DNA of 64,000 bases. Origin: Brassica napus (Eukaryota > Streptophyta > Magnoliopsida > Brassicales > Brassicaceae). The notes beneath the pieces are model-generated. The model did not search any database. It was not told the origin of the DNA and saw nothing but the letters and a program-made list of their open reading frames with translations. The translations under genes were made by a program, and so were the position numbers. How positions within the stretch are numbered: position 1 is the first letter of the stretch; each line of letters opens with the position of its first letter. The DNA lies in contig NC_063444.1 of assembly GCF_020379485.1 (NCBI RefSeq), positions 3,916,652 to 3,980,651 of the forward strand, read 5' to 3'. Positions 43,038 to 55,080 of the stretch are shown here, in pieces.

Positions 43038-46000
43038 TCAGCTACTACCCTTTTGTTTGAGGGTGATTTTGTCTCCAAGACTTAGAGCAATCCCTTGCGT
43101 CTTGCTCCTTATCCTTATGTAGCCACTCAATGCCCCATCAGTTTGCTTCTCGATACTCACATTCACAAGAGCATCCTCACCAAACACACTTTTTGCATAT
43201 AAGTTTGCCGATAGGAACCCGCATTCTCCTTCTATTGCAGATCTGCAAACAGAGAGAAGCATCAATTAGTAACAAGAGTTTCGGTCTATATAATGGGAAG
43301 CAAAAATAAGAATCTGAGCTTACGGAGGAGTGAGACACTTCATGTTTGTGGATTTGATTATGTGGTCGAGGAACTTTCTTTCGTTTTGAATCGTGGTGTT
43401 CACAGCAACCTGACATGACGACCAAGACTGAATCGTTAATAACCAAACTCAAAGAAAGGTACAGTGTAACAGGTAAATTACCTTGTTTTCCCATTCGAAC
43501 TCTGCCCACATGGTTCTAAAAGCAACCTCTGTGCAAACAGCAGGGGAGATATAGTCCATGATATCAATGTGTATGTCGTTGAGTACCACGACATTTCGCT
43601 CCATTACATTTGATGTCTCATAGACGATATTCCCGAATATGACTCCAGTCTCTGTGGACGAGACCTTGATGTTTGCTTTTATCTGCATGTTCGTTCCCGG
43701 TGCCAGACTATAGTTTTGAGGACGCTCAACGAGCTTGAGATCACCCATGGTTGCTAACTCCAAGCACAGATTCTGTAGGGTTTCCTTTGTACGGTTGATG
43801 ACAGTAACTTGGAGTGCGATGTCATAGTGATGGACGGTCACATATGCTTCAGCATAGACTGGATCACTGAATCCTGTGAGTTGAAGAATGCGGTTTAGTT
43901 TGTTCGCATCGTTCTCGTCCTTGGTGAATTCTCCAGTTGCACGCTTTAGGTCATCTTGTACCTGGTCTTCTAGCTCAAGTTGACTCATTCCCTGAAAGAA
44001 ACTTATCATCCGTACTTTAATCTACTGACCAATATATGTATATAAACAGCCACTATCAACTTCTGTTGTCCTTCTTTCAAAATGAGAAAGAAAAAATGGA
44101 TATGAACAGTACAAGAAAGTAAACACAACCTGAACAGGTTGCGTAGGAATTGTTCACAAGGGGGAAAACAATGAAGCCAGCTTAATTTAGAAAATAATAT
44201 TGTTACCTTCCGGCTCTTCAGATGGAAGAAGTCAATGAGATCATCAGGTTGGGCATTAGTTGTTTGGGCCATTGCCTTAAGTTCAGCCATCTCTCTAAGC
44301 TGTTTTTCAGAAATCATCTTGACAAAACTCTGGCGGCAGGATTCCAGCCATATCTTTTTCATCCCATCATTCTTATGGCAAAGCAATTTTATGCACAAGA
44401 CAATCCTCTCATATGAATCATTATCAATAGGGTGTGGAGAAGCAGGAGATTGGCCAAGTTGCAACATAGAAACCATGATCAGCAACGCCTGTGTGACTGT
44501 CTTGTTCACTTCAGTTTTAGATGACTGAACCTCTTCTAACCTAAGAACAAGTTTAGTCAGTGTGCAAGCAACAACTGCTCCAAGGAAAAAATCACCAGTT
44601 AGAAGCAGCGCTCTCAAATTTCCTGAAGCCAATGATCCCTGAACAACTGTTGGTGAGGAGAATGTGGTTTCAGAGGCTGCGCTTTGGGTTGCGTAAGTTC
44701 CATCAGCAAGAATCACAGGTTTTCTAGAGGACACCATGGCGGAAGAAGTTGGCTGAATCTTCTTCGATGCCTCAGTTGGCTCAGATTCCTCAGAAACAGA
44801 GTAAAACGGTAACTCCCCAAGGCATTGTGTAATGGTGGAAATGCCACTCTCAACTTCCGAAAATGATAGACAATACTCCCCAATAATCCAAAGTGCACAA
44901 GGGCAGACCTTTCCTGCGCGGATCTGATAGAACGTGTCTAGCAACCTGGTTATAATTGAAACTCTCAACTTGGGATTCGTTTCTATTATCTCTCGGACAA
45001 ATGAAATCACGTCAAGTGCTGAAGCCACATTGCTATCTCCCAAGAAATCCATTAGAAGATGGACCACTGTGCTTGCAACTTCAGGGAACTTAACTGCACA
45101 AGCATGAATTGCTTGAATAAGCATTTGCCTGTACTCTCCATTCTTCTCAAGCTCTCCACTCTGTGTCTTCACGACTTCTTTCTTCAACATTTGAACGACC
45201 TCATTGATATTGTGATGAGTAATCAAGTCAAGGGCAATGTCAAGTGTCTTCTTGCGGATATCAAGGTTCGGGCTTGAGAGTGCTCTGAGAACATCTATTA
45301 TCAACTCAACCATGATATCTCTGTGCAATGACTTAAGCTCACTCAACCGATCGAGTAAAATAAGCTTCACATTGTTGTCACTCTGAGAAAGAAGAAGTAG
45401 ACAGTAGGTGTTGGCAGCAGCTCTAATAGCAGTAGGGGCAGACGAGAGAGAAACAAGAGTCCCAGCACATTCATAGATAACTGCAGAAGAAGTGGCGCTT
45501 AACAGAGAAATAATAATCTTAATATATTTCCCCTTCTCTGTTGGTTTAGTCTTACAGACACTTCGAATCAACTCCAGCACCACCATCTGAAGCGATTCAT
45601 TCCAGTCTGAAACCTTGTCAACATTGCTCAGAAGATAATTCACAGCTCGTTCTTCAGCACAGGTAAAGAGCATTAGAAATGCATTTCTCTTGGCAGACGG
45701 ATCTTGTTCTGTTGACAGAGCTTTCTCGATCATTTCAGGTGCATCAACGAAGAGTTGGTCGCCATTTGGAAGCTTATATATCGACATGATGGCCAGAATT
45801 GCAATCCTACGAACAAACGGGTGGCGGTGCTCCAGATTTTGCAACACTGATGGAGTCAAAGGCTCAACAATTTCAGTCTCCTTCAACCGGCAAAGAAACC
45901 TCAGTGTCACTCCACGAATGTACTCATTCGGATGCTGCAGATTATTACGAAGATTCTGGCATATCAAAATCATTTCAGGTAGGACCTTCCCCCTAGAATC

Positions 46001-46252
46001 CGTCTTTTCAATCAGCTCCAGGTACAGCAGCAGAAGCTTTTGGATTGTGTGGTCCTCAGAAGGCAGCACGTATCTTATAATAGTTATGAAAAGCTGCGGG
46101 ATGGTTTCTCCATTCAGCAGAAGCATAACCGCCTTCTTCATGGCATCAACTTTCGCTTCCACATCATTTCCTTCGAGAGCTTCTTTAATCTCTTTGGCAA
46201 CTGCTGGAGTCCCTTTGTCATAGTATACAAGCAATGTACTAGATTTTTCCAT
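43038..46252 (-). CDS. Coatomer (COPI) beta subunit
   Basis: Four coding exons, 46252-44207, 43991-43482, 43409-43324 and 43242-43038, give 948 residues, the usual length of plant beta-COP. The N-terminal two thirds is an Adaptin-N/HEAT-like solenoid ([42 protein letters not shown]). A linker near residues 550-600 is Ser/Thr-rich. The coatomer beta C-terminal domain and the appendage ([17 protein letters not shown] ... YIRIRSKTQ) follow. Beta-COP belongs to the F-subcomplex of COPI, which coats Golgi vesicles for retrograde transport. A leader intron precedes the start (acceptor TTGTTGCAG at about 46267), with a leader exon near 47060-47150. All exons are in frame. Arabidopsis has two tandem genes (from memory At4g31480/31490); a truncated copy is to the right. 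Confidence 0.93.
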
Positions 46253-46267
46253 CTTTTTCACTTCTGC

Positions 46268-47060
46268 AACAAAAAGCGAAAGAGAAACCAAAATGAAGAA
46301 AACTTGTGAGCTCGAACGAAAGGAAATCCATGAAAGTGAATGGAGTGAACACCAGGAACGCAAAACAAGATTTTTCACATCCTTAAAATTAATAAAAGAC
46401 ATAATGCTGTACAGATCACATAGTAACAATCATGATAAGCAAAATGTAAACATTTCTTGCGGTTTCAAGTTTGAGTTTACAGAGCAGAAGAACCTTATTC
46501 GTCTCCTCATTACTCCTCAAGTAAATTTTATACAAGAAGTTTAATAGAATCCACATCACTATTCAGCAATAATATACCCCACTCTACTTGGCATCTCCGT
46601 ATTTCAAAATTCAATTAAAAAAAAAGAAACTAGCAAGGATCAACATCTCTGTTCTCCAATCCGTGAATTATGAGCAAACATCACAATTACACGAGAAAAA
46701 TCGAAAGATGCAAAACAAAGACAAAATGTAAATCCTCAGATCCATCAATAAACATCACTTTACCAGCTACGATCAAAACATTATGATCAATCATTTTTTA
46801 AACCGATAACAAAGCTTCGGATCAACTAAAATCAAAAAACAAAATGCCATCTCTCTACGCTTTAACTCCCCAGATTTAGAAAGCAGCAATCGAGTCTAGT
46901 CTCACTCAGCTGCATAGACATGAAAATCGGGTATCTAACGGACTCGGATCGAGATCAAACAAAGGACGCCCAAGCAATGTCGATTTACACAAAAGAAAAG
47001 GTAAAACGAGGATCGATCTCTACAAAATCTGGATCATGTATCGAAAGTTTGGCAGAGAGA
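46268..47060 (-). other. Leader intron of COPI beta
   Basis: Between the acceptor next to the start codon and a donor (CTTTGAG|GTTTGTCTC on the minus strand, about 47065). AT-rich, with no coding sequence. Nearly the same sequence recurs at 49215-49995 in the truncated copy. Confidence 0.55.
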
Positions 47061-47149
47061 CAAACCTCAAAGGTACGAGAGATCCAGAGAGAGGAGGTGA
47101 TCGACGGAGGTACAAAGCTCGAGAGATTTCGGATCTCGAATACTCGCAA

Positions 47150-48099
47150 CACTGAGATAAATGTATTTTTATTGGTGAGATACGTCTTATCTGACTCATC
47201 GAAACGAAGAACGGAAAGAGCGAGTCAACCTCAAGGGCCCATTAATGAAAAGCCCACTCCAACAGAAGTTATACAATTTTAGTGTCCCGAAGTTTGTAAT
47301 CTGTGTTTTTAAAACCGGACCGGACCGGGTTTAACTGCAAACCGGACACAGATCCAGATTGGGTTAATGCTTAAACCCAATTAAAATTAACCCAATAACC
47401 GTCGATGCAATGAACGGACCAAATCTTGGTTAGTATATAATCAAACATTTGTTAATAAAACAATTTATTTTTCTTCGTAAAATTAGGATCTGTGAAAAGA
47501 TTAATAAAGTATACTCGTCTCGTTTTTTTTTCATTTAACATCACTGTAACTCACAAGACTAACAAACATAATTATTCATGTCAAAATATTGTTTGTGTTT
47601 ATTTCTTACTTTGTTTAGAATTTTTTCATGATCAATTGTGTTGAAGATTTTAATAATTAAAATATTTAGATTTGTAAAATTTATATAATTTACGAAAGAA
47701 CAAAGCATTGAACTTATTTTTACTCATCATTCGAGGAACAAATTTAAACTTAGCTTGATTTACACTTTACATAATCAGCTTCAAGATATATTTTTTAACT
47801 AACTTTTTAAAAGGATGATGATGATTTAGAAGTGCTAAAGATACAAAGAAAACTATATGAGCTATTAAATTAATTTATTAGTTTTCTTATATTTTTAGTT
47901 TGTTATATTTTAAGTTTTTATAAAGATTATGGTTAATGAAATATTTCATTTATATGATTTAAGAATATGCGTACTATTTGCAAAATATAATTAAATTCAG
48001 TTTAATCCAATCAAAACCGATCAAGCCCAGTCGAACCACGATGACCCATAATCCAAAATATTTTCGGTTCGTTAGCCGGTCCGGTTTTAAAAACATTGT
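47150..48099. other. AT-rich spacer between the COPI beta promoter and the duplicated L28 promoter
   Basis: Contains the COPI beta upstream region and then AT-rich DNA (47430-48000) with no gene. It has no counterpart between the truncated copy and L28, so it is an insertion in one arrangement or a deletion in the other. Confidence 0.5.
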
Positions 48100-48220
48100 T
48101 TCTAATTGTTTTCAAAATAAACCCAAACTTTATAAAGTGATCGTAATTGTGATAAATATCCTACCGGATTTGACTGAATCCGGTTTACTAAAATCGTTAC
48201 TTAAACCAGGTTATACCGAG
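48100..48220 (+). promoter_or_regulatory. Duplicate of the L28 gene promoter, without the gene
   Basis: Matches 50222-50346 upstream of L28 (shared words TTTACTAAAATCGTTA, AAACCAGGTTATACC, GCATACA) and ends abruptly within the L28 leader. The next base belongs to COPI beta exon 1. It may still drive transcription antisense to the truncated COPI beta copy. Confidence 0.7.
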
Positions 48221-49204
48221 CATACAGAGAGTGCTCTGAGAACATCTATTATCAACTCAACCATGATATCTCTGTGCAATGACTTAAGCTCACTCAACCG
48301 ATCGAGTAAAATAAGCTTCACATTGTTGTCACTCTGAGAAAGAAGAAGTAGACAGTAGGTGTTGGCAGCAGCTCTAATAGCAGTAGGGGGCAGACGAGAG
48401 AGAAACAAGAGTCCCAGCACATTCATAGATAACTGCAGAAGAAGTGGCGCTTAACAGAGAAATAATAATCTTAATATATTTCCCCTTCTCTGTTGGTTTA
48501 GTCTTACAGACACTTCGAATCAACTCCAGCACCACCATCTGAAGCGATTCATTCCAGTCTGAAACCTTGTCAACACTGCTCAGAAGATAATTCACAGCTC
48601 GTTCTTCAGCACAGGTAAAGAGCATTAGAAATGCATTTCTCTTGGCAGACGGATCTTGTTCTGTTGACAGAGCTTTCTCGATCATTTCAGGCGCATCAAC
48701 GAAGAGTTGGTCGCCATTTGGAAGCTTATATATCGACATGATGGCCAGAATTGCATTCCTACGAACAAACGGGTGGCGGTGCTCCAGATTTTGCAACACT
48801 GATGGAGTCAAAGGCTTAACAATTTCAGTCTCCTTCAACCGGCAAAGAAACCTCAGTGTCACTCCACGAATGTACTCATTCGGATGCTGCAGATTATTAC
48901 GAAGAATCTGGCATATCAAAATCATTTCAGGCAGGACCTTCCCCCTAGAATCCGTCTTTTCAATCAGCTCCAGGTACAGCAGCAGAAGCTTTTGGATTGT
49001 GTGGTCCTCAGAAGGCAGCACGTATCTTATAATAGTTATGAAAAGCTGCGGGATGGTTTCTCCATTCAGCAGAAGCATAACCGCCTTCTTCATGGCATCA
49101 ACTTTTGCTTCCACATCATTTCCTTTGAGAGCTTCTTTAATCTCTTTGGCAACTGCTGGAGTCCCTTTGCCATAGTATACAAGCAATGTACTGGATTTTT
49201 CCAT
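48221..49204 (-). pseudogene. Truncated COPI beta copy
   Basis: Starts with the same [20 protein letters not shown] and follows the full protein closely for about 280 codons. An extra G in a G run (48385-48389) then shifts the frame to a stop (SSAPYCY). The out-of-frame continuation matches codons up to VLRALS and stops at the junction at 48220. Leader intron and promoter are still present to the right (49205-50100). A ~280-residue N-terminal fragment could therefore be expressed. The remaining two thirds of the gene, including the appendage, is absent. Confidence 0.9.
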
Positions 49205-50222
49205 CTTTTTCACTCCTGCAACAAAAAGCGAAAGAGAAACCAAAATGAAGAAAACTTGTGAGCTCAAATAAAAGGAAACCCATGCAAGTGAATGGAGTGA
49301 ACACAACGAACCCAAAACTAGATTTTCACATCCTTAAAACTAATAAAGGACATAACGCTGTACAGATCACATAGAAACAAACATGATAAGCAAAATGTTA
49401 ACATTTCTTGCGGTTTCAAGTTTGAGTTACAGAGGAGAAGAACCTTATTCGTTTCTCATAACTGCTCAAGTAAATTTTATACAAGAAGTTTAATAGTATC
49501 CACATTACTACTCAGCAATGATATACACCACTCTACTCAGCATCTCTGTATTTCAAAAAATTATTTAAAAAAAAAAACTAGCAGGGATCAACATCTCTGT
49601 TCTCCAATCGGTGAATTATGAGCAAACATCACGATTACACAAGACAAATCGAAAGATGCAAAACATATACAAAATATAAATCCTCAGATCCATCAATAAA
49701 ACATCACTTTACCAGCTACGATCAAAACGTTATGATCAATCATATTTTTAATCGATAACAAAGCTTCGGATCAACTAAAATAAAAAAAAAACAAAATGCC
49801 ATCTCTCTACGCTTTAGCTCCCCAGATTTCGAAATCTAGTCTCACTCAGCAGCATAAACATGAAAAATCGGGAATCTAACGGACTCGGATCGAGATCAAA
49901 CAAAGGACGCCCAAGCAATGTAGATTTACACAAAAGAAAAGGTAAAACGAGGATCGATCTCTACAAAATCTGGATCATGTATCGAACGTTTAGGCAGAGA
50001 GACGAACCTCAAAGGTACGAGAGATCCAGAGAGAGAGAGGAGGTGATCGACGGAGGTGCAGAGCTAGAGAGATTTCGGATCTCAGAACACTGGCAAACAC
50101 AAAGTGAGATAAAATGTATGTATTTATTGGTGAGATTCATCAAAACGGAAAGAGCGAGTCAACCTCAACGGCCCATTAATAAAAAGCCCAGTCCGATAGT
50201 AGCGCCATAGCGGTCCCTATAT
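49205..50222 (-). promoter_or_regulatory. Leader intron and divergent promoter shared by truncated COPI beta and L28
   Basis: The truncated COPI beta copy (minus) and L28 (plus) face away from each other, with about 400 bp between the COPI leader exon (near 49990-50090) and the L28 leader. This compact divergent layout is likely the original one. GGATCGATCTCTACAAAATC at 49951-49970 is also found in the other copy. Confidence 0.5.
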
Positions 50223-50410
50223 TTCTAATTATTTTCAAAATAAGCCCAAACTTATGAAATGAGCGTAATTAGGCTAATATCAAACCGGATTTTACTGGAC
50301 CCGGTTTACTAAAATCGTTAACTAAACCAGGTTATACCAAGCATACATAGATTTGGGGAAGACGAAGAATAGGGTTTTGCGATCTGCGATCTTCGGGAGG
50401 AGAGACGAAA

Positions 50411-51709
50411 ATGGCGTTCAGAGGGAAAGAGATGATGAAGAAGCTGGTGAAGAAGGTCGGAGCGGAGACTCTGACCCCTGAGCTGAAAGAGAAGCTCAAG
50501 GCCTGCGTTCCCGATTCCAAAGTCGTGATGGGCAGAGCCAAACGCGGTCTCTACGCCGGCCGCCATATCCAGTACGGTAACCGCGTCAGTGAAGACGGTG
50601 GCAACAAGTCAGTCTCTTTCTTGATCTCTTTATTTGTATGTGTATTCGTGTTGAAGGTTGCATTTGCTTTACATCTTGATATGTTGTTGAACTTTGCTTT
50701 AGAGCTTGTGATGCTTTTGCTCTACATGATGCATCTGTGGAAGCTAATTGTTGATTTTTTTAGGAATGCTTTCTTGATTTAACCATTTAAGCAATGCAGC
50801 AGTGCATTTTCATTGTTTAGCTCTTGATGCGATTGTTTCTTTGTTGAACAATGCATACATGGTTTGGTGAAATTTATTTCCTTTGTTGATAGAAATGTAG
50901 GATCCAAGTATCTTTGTGTGATGAAAGTTACAATCTTTATCTGTGTTCGTTGTAAGTAGAATGTGAAGGTGAGTTTATATTCCTCTCTGTGCTTCTGAAT
51001 GGTTTGGTAACTTTTTTTTGTTAATCTCAAAGTTGTTAACTATATGGTTTGATTTGAACAATGCATACATGGTGTGATAAAATGTATCTTCTTATGTAGA
51101 TAGAAATGTAGTGTGTGATGAAAGTTTCAGTCTTTATCTGTTTCCTTTGTAAGTAGAAATAGAATATGGATGTGAGTTCGTATAATTCCTCTCGATGATT
51201 CTGAATGGTTTGTTAATTGTTTTGTTAATCTCAAAGTGGTTAACTTTGTGGTTTGATTTGAGAACAGGTCGAGAAGGTGTTGGAAACCTAATGTTCAGGA
51301 GAAGAGATTGTTCAGTTACATATTCGACCGTCACATTAAAGTCAAAGTCACCACTCACGCTCTCCGCTGCATCGACAAAGCGGGAGGAATAGACGAGTAC
51401 TTGCTGAAAACGCCCTACCAGAAGATGGACACAGAGATGGGTCTTTTCTGGAAAACCAAAATGGAGCAAAGATACGCTGAGCTAGGTCAGATGGAAGTAG
51501 CTTTCTTTACTCCTGAGGATGAAGCCAAGTTCGAGCAAGGGTTCAAGGATTTGAATATAGCTAAGAAAGAGGCTCGTAGGGAAGCTCGTAAGGAAGCTAG
51601 AAGAAAGATGTATGGCGGAGAGGAGAAGGGTGAGGAAGAAGCTTCTATTGAAGCTGGAGGGTCAGAGTCGCACCAAGATGATCATGGGTGGTTAGAAGCT
51701 AATGCTTAA
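50411..51709 (+). CDS. Ribosomal protein L28-like (bL28, organellar type, probably mitochondrial)
   Basis: Exon 1 is 50411-50607 and exon 2 51268-51709, giving 212 residues. Exon 1 ends AACAA|GTCAGT, and exon 2 begins after AGAACAG. The L28 core is GRAKRGLYAGRHIQYGNRVS, then SRRCWKPNVQEKRLFSYIFD and HIKVKVTTHALRCIDKAGG. L28 is a structural protein of the large ribosomal subunit near the exit site. The basic N-terminus without a clear chloroplast transit peptide and the length fit the mitochondrial L28 family (from memory Arabidopsis At4g31460). The C-terminal ~70 residues are highly charged (KKEARREARKEARRKMYGG). The gene is intact. Its promoter is duplicated at 48100-48220. Confidence 0.88.
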
Positions 51710-52334
51710 GAGTGCTAGCTAGCTCTCCTTTTCTTTTTGCTGAGTCTCGTCAACGTTTTGGATTTTGGAAGAGGGAGGTAAGTGATGTTGTAGGTCGTAG
51801 GTTCGATTTCTCCACTGCGAATTATAACTCAGGGTTTGAGTTTGACCAGTGTCGAAAAAGACTTGTAATAAACGGTTTACACCTCCTTGGTAGTGGATTT
51901 CTATTTCCATAATCATATGGTACATCAACTTTTCTTTCTATTTTCTTATGACATTTGTTACGTTATTAAAATTGAAGTACCATTTTGACTTCACCTTTAC
52001 TTCTTCTTAGTATTTATCAACTTGTACCACTGATATTAACAAACTTTTTTAAAATAAATGGAAAATTAATTATAATTAATGAAATATCTTTTTAGAAAAT
52101 GTTAGTGACCTTAAAATTTTAAAAACAATCTCGGTAGATATGCACAGTCAATGGCAACAACTAATTATAGAAAATTATATTAGCTAACGTTAAATCACAA
52201 TGTATTTTTATTATGTGCATAAATAAATCAATGGTTATATTGTTTAATGATTTGATTCCAACGAATCTACAGTTTTTATTATAAACGCTGATTTTTTTTT
52301 TGAAAAATAACTGTAAACCGTGATTTCATAACAA
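51710..52334. other. L28 3' flank and intergenic DNA
   Basis: AT-rich, no gene. The 3' untranslated region is expected in the first ~250 bases. Confidence 0.5.
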
Positions 52335-52368
52335 CTAGATATTGACCCGCGCTTGCAAAGCGCGGAAT
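52335..52368 (-). mobile_element. Helitron 3' terminus (minus strand)
   Basis: Read on the minus strand: the hairpin CCGCGCTTTGCAAGCGCGG (52365-52347, an 8-bp GC-rich stem with a 3-base loop), then GTCAATAT and CTAG, followed by host T. A hairpin just before CTRR and insertion before T are the diagnostic 3' features of Helitrons. The 5' TC end, which should lie to the right, was not securely found. Confidence 0.75.
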
Positions 52369-53742
52369 GTTTTATGACGAAAGTTTCACTAATAACTTAA
52401 CAACTATTTTGTTAATTTATAAGAATTTTGTGTATTTAAAATAGTTTTGCATTTAAATCAGTGCTATTAAAATCAATCCGGATCCGCGGTCAAACCGGTT
52501 AATGGTGATCCAATAATATGGTCGAGGTTTATAAAACTATATTTAAAACCTTTAAAAATCACTGAAATCAGATATTAACCGATTGAACTGATGGATGACC
52601 GATATGTAATCCAATTTCATTTAGATTGTTATGATTTTATAGTTTGTTAACTTTTAATCCATATTTTAAAGTTCACTGTTTTGCAGTTATATGAATTAAT
52701 AACGTTTTTACAAAAAAATGAAAGATATAAAATAACTAAGAAGTATAAATATGTCTTGATCATATTACTTTTTTTTATATAGCTTAATCAGTTTTATTAT
52801 ATTTGTTTTGTGTAATTTATTTTGTTAATAATTTGGTTCAAATTATAATCGGTTTAAATTTGTTTTTTTACAATTAGTGTTAAAATATTTTTTTCTAGAT
52901 AATATATATTTTGAACATTTCTCATAATTATTTTTGTTATTATTTTTATTGTACAATTGTAGTTATTTTCAATCTATAGTGTTTGTATATATATATTTTA
53001 TGTAATGTCCATTATTAAATAATTATTTTACTTAAGTAAATGATATAACCATTGTTTAGGAAACATAAATAAAATAATATATAAATTATATGATTTGTTA
53101 TTGATTGAAATTTTTTTGTAGTATCTAAACTTGTAAAAATAAGTTCTTTTTATTTTCATTGTTTTTATACATTATTTGAATTTCTAAATTATTCAATATA
53201 TTTAAACAATTTGAAAGAAAATTGTTAAAGATATATTAAAAATATGAAATCTAGTGTTTTATATTGTTTGGACATAAGATTATTGCGTTGTTTTGAAACA
53301 TATATAATAGTATAAGAAAATGAATATTAGTGATTTAAAGTATGTTTACTTATAAAGTATAAATGTATATTTAATTTAAAAACTTACACAAGATAAAAAT
53401 CTTGATTATTAATGCTAACACAATATAGATAATAATATAAATTTTACACAAACTTACACAAATTTACACGGTACTTCTTGCGCCATACCGAAGATCTCTA
53501 GTAGTTTTTTTTTTAATATTCTGCATAATTTGTCTTCTCCGGAAATTGAAACTTATATCTCCTGGTGTAGAAGTTTTAATGAACCATTGATAAAATCACT
53601 GGACCAAAAGAGCTTCCACGAGGGGCTTCCACAGTTTTCGATTTTCTTGTATGATATTTTTATTATTAGATTTGATTGTTCCGGAATAAAATGGTTAAAG
53701 ATTTTTTTTTTTTTTAAATAATCAAAGATCTTAAAGATCTTA
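52369..53742. other. AT-rich DNA, probably body of the Helitron and decayed repeats
   Basis: No coding sequence. Contains microsatellite-like T and A runs. GAAGATCTCTAGTAGTTTTT near 53490 may be close to the Helitron's other end, but this is unproven. Confidence 0.35.
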
Positions 53743-53757
53743 TCTAATGGCATATCT

Positions 53758-53786
53758 ATTTGTCCAAAAAAAAAAAAAAAAAAAAG
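53758..53786 (+). mobile_element. Micro-retroposon: ATTTGTCC plus poly(A) with 15-bp target duplication
   Basis: TCTAATGGCATATCT flanks it perfectly at 53743-53757 and 53787-53801. The insert is only ATTTGTCC, about 20 A and a final G. The 3' end TTGTCC plus poly(A) is the same as in the insertion at 19617-19637, so both derive from the same retroposon family. Confidence 0.8.
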
Positions 53787-53801
53787 TCTAATGGCATATC
53801 T

Positions 53802-54886
53802 TTTGTTTTACCATATCAGGAGGATCTTATTTAATTGTTATGAATATTTTATACAAATAGTGAGAAAATCAAATATATGAATCGTTTTATGGTTTATGAT
53901 TCCATAAAACATCATTGTCAAAAACATACCTGATTATAAAACAAATTGTTCAGATTCATGAAACTATACGTCATCGTCAAAAGTTATACAGTTCCTTCAT
54001 TTGAGAAACCAAAGTTTTCTTCTCCTCAGAAAATCTGAATGCTTGCTCATTCACATCCATGCGCAAGTCACAACACTTCCGTCTCAAGGAAACAAATCCC
54101 TTAACATATTACAACGTCTTTGACCGCAGTTTTGAGACAAATTGAACATGCAACAAAGTCAAAACCATCTCATTCGTCCCAACAATCCCCATCGCCGCCG
54201 AGATCATTATCACCAAATATGAATTTGGTAACAATGTTGCCTAAACCTATAGACAAAATCCAAACAAATCTCAAAACACTTTTCGTCCAGCTCGAATCAC
54301 CACCGAGTCTCACTCCCCAATCCTCACGATTCGATTGAATCTCGTCACAGCCAAAACCCAGAAGAAGAAAGGAAAGTAAAAAAAACCATCTTTAAAGTTT
54401 TTCTGTTTGATGTTTTGTATAAAAAGGATTTTGTTACACGCATAGAAAAAAAAAAGTATATATCCATGATTTGAAGGTTAATGTTATAAGGTATGAATTA
54501 AAACAAAGTATAATTGTAAGTTGGTTTAATTTAAGTATATTGGTTACCATAAAATTATATATCAAGTGTGTTTTTATATTTAGTACAACATGTTCAATAG
54601 GTCCAAAAAAACATATGCCACGGTAAATTTTAAACAGGACTCTGTTTTAATAGATTAGAAGATATATAGATACTCACTATTTTAATTGTCGTTATTAATG
54701 AACAAATATATGGGACACTAACATCTAAAATATTTATATCCTCGTATTTATTTATCTATTTATACTATTAAACCAGAATCCATATAAAAATTCTGCCCTT
54801 TGTTTTTCAGATTTAATTACATTTCAATATCATTGCCATATCTTTATTATATTTAATATAAAAATTACCAGCATTATTTTTAACCA
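53802..54886. other. Intergenic with an unrecognised gene-like remnant
   Basis: Around 54000-54360 the base composition rises and a 72-codon plus frame (54120-54338) is Ser/Pro-rich (SSQQSPSPPRSLSPN). I do not recognise it on either strand. The rest is AT-rich. Confidence 0.35.
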
Positions 54887-54894
54887 ATCATAAG

Positions 54895-55080
54895 CAGCGA
54901 CGGAGGTAGAGAAGGGGAAAGGGGCAACTGTCCCCTATGAAATATTTAAAATTTTGTATTTTCATTGATTATTCAAAACATGTATGGCTTCAGTGATAAA
55001 ATTTATGCTAATGACCCCTATGAATTTGAATTTAAATCTTACTTTGCCCCCTATAAAATTTTTGTTTGGCTCCACCATTG
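54895..55080. mobile_element. hAT-type MITE, 186 bp
   Basis: Ends CAGCGACGGAGGTA and, reversed from the right, CAATGGTGGAGCCA share the CAnnGnnGGAGnnA pattern of hAT termini. Flanking 8-mers ATCATAAG (54887-54894) and ATCATATG (55081-55088) are a target duplication with one mismatch. Inside, GGGGCAACTGTCCCC and TTTGCCCCC are further hallmarks of this repeat. No coding capacity. Confidence 0.75.

Noticed and set aside
44222..46309. Plus-strand frames of up to 177 codons across the COPI beta gene
   Set aside because: They are antisense shadows of the COPI beta coding exon; the minus frame has the family domains.
54750..54890. Possible plus-strand Helitron 5' end (ATCTATTTATACTATTAAAC)
   Set aside because: It resembles a Helitron start, but no matching plus-strand hairpin plus CTRR end was found downstream in the window.
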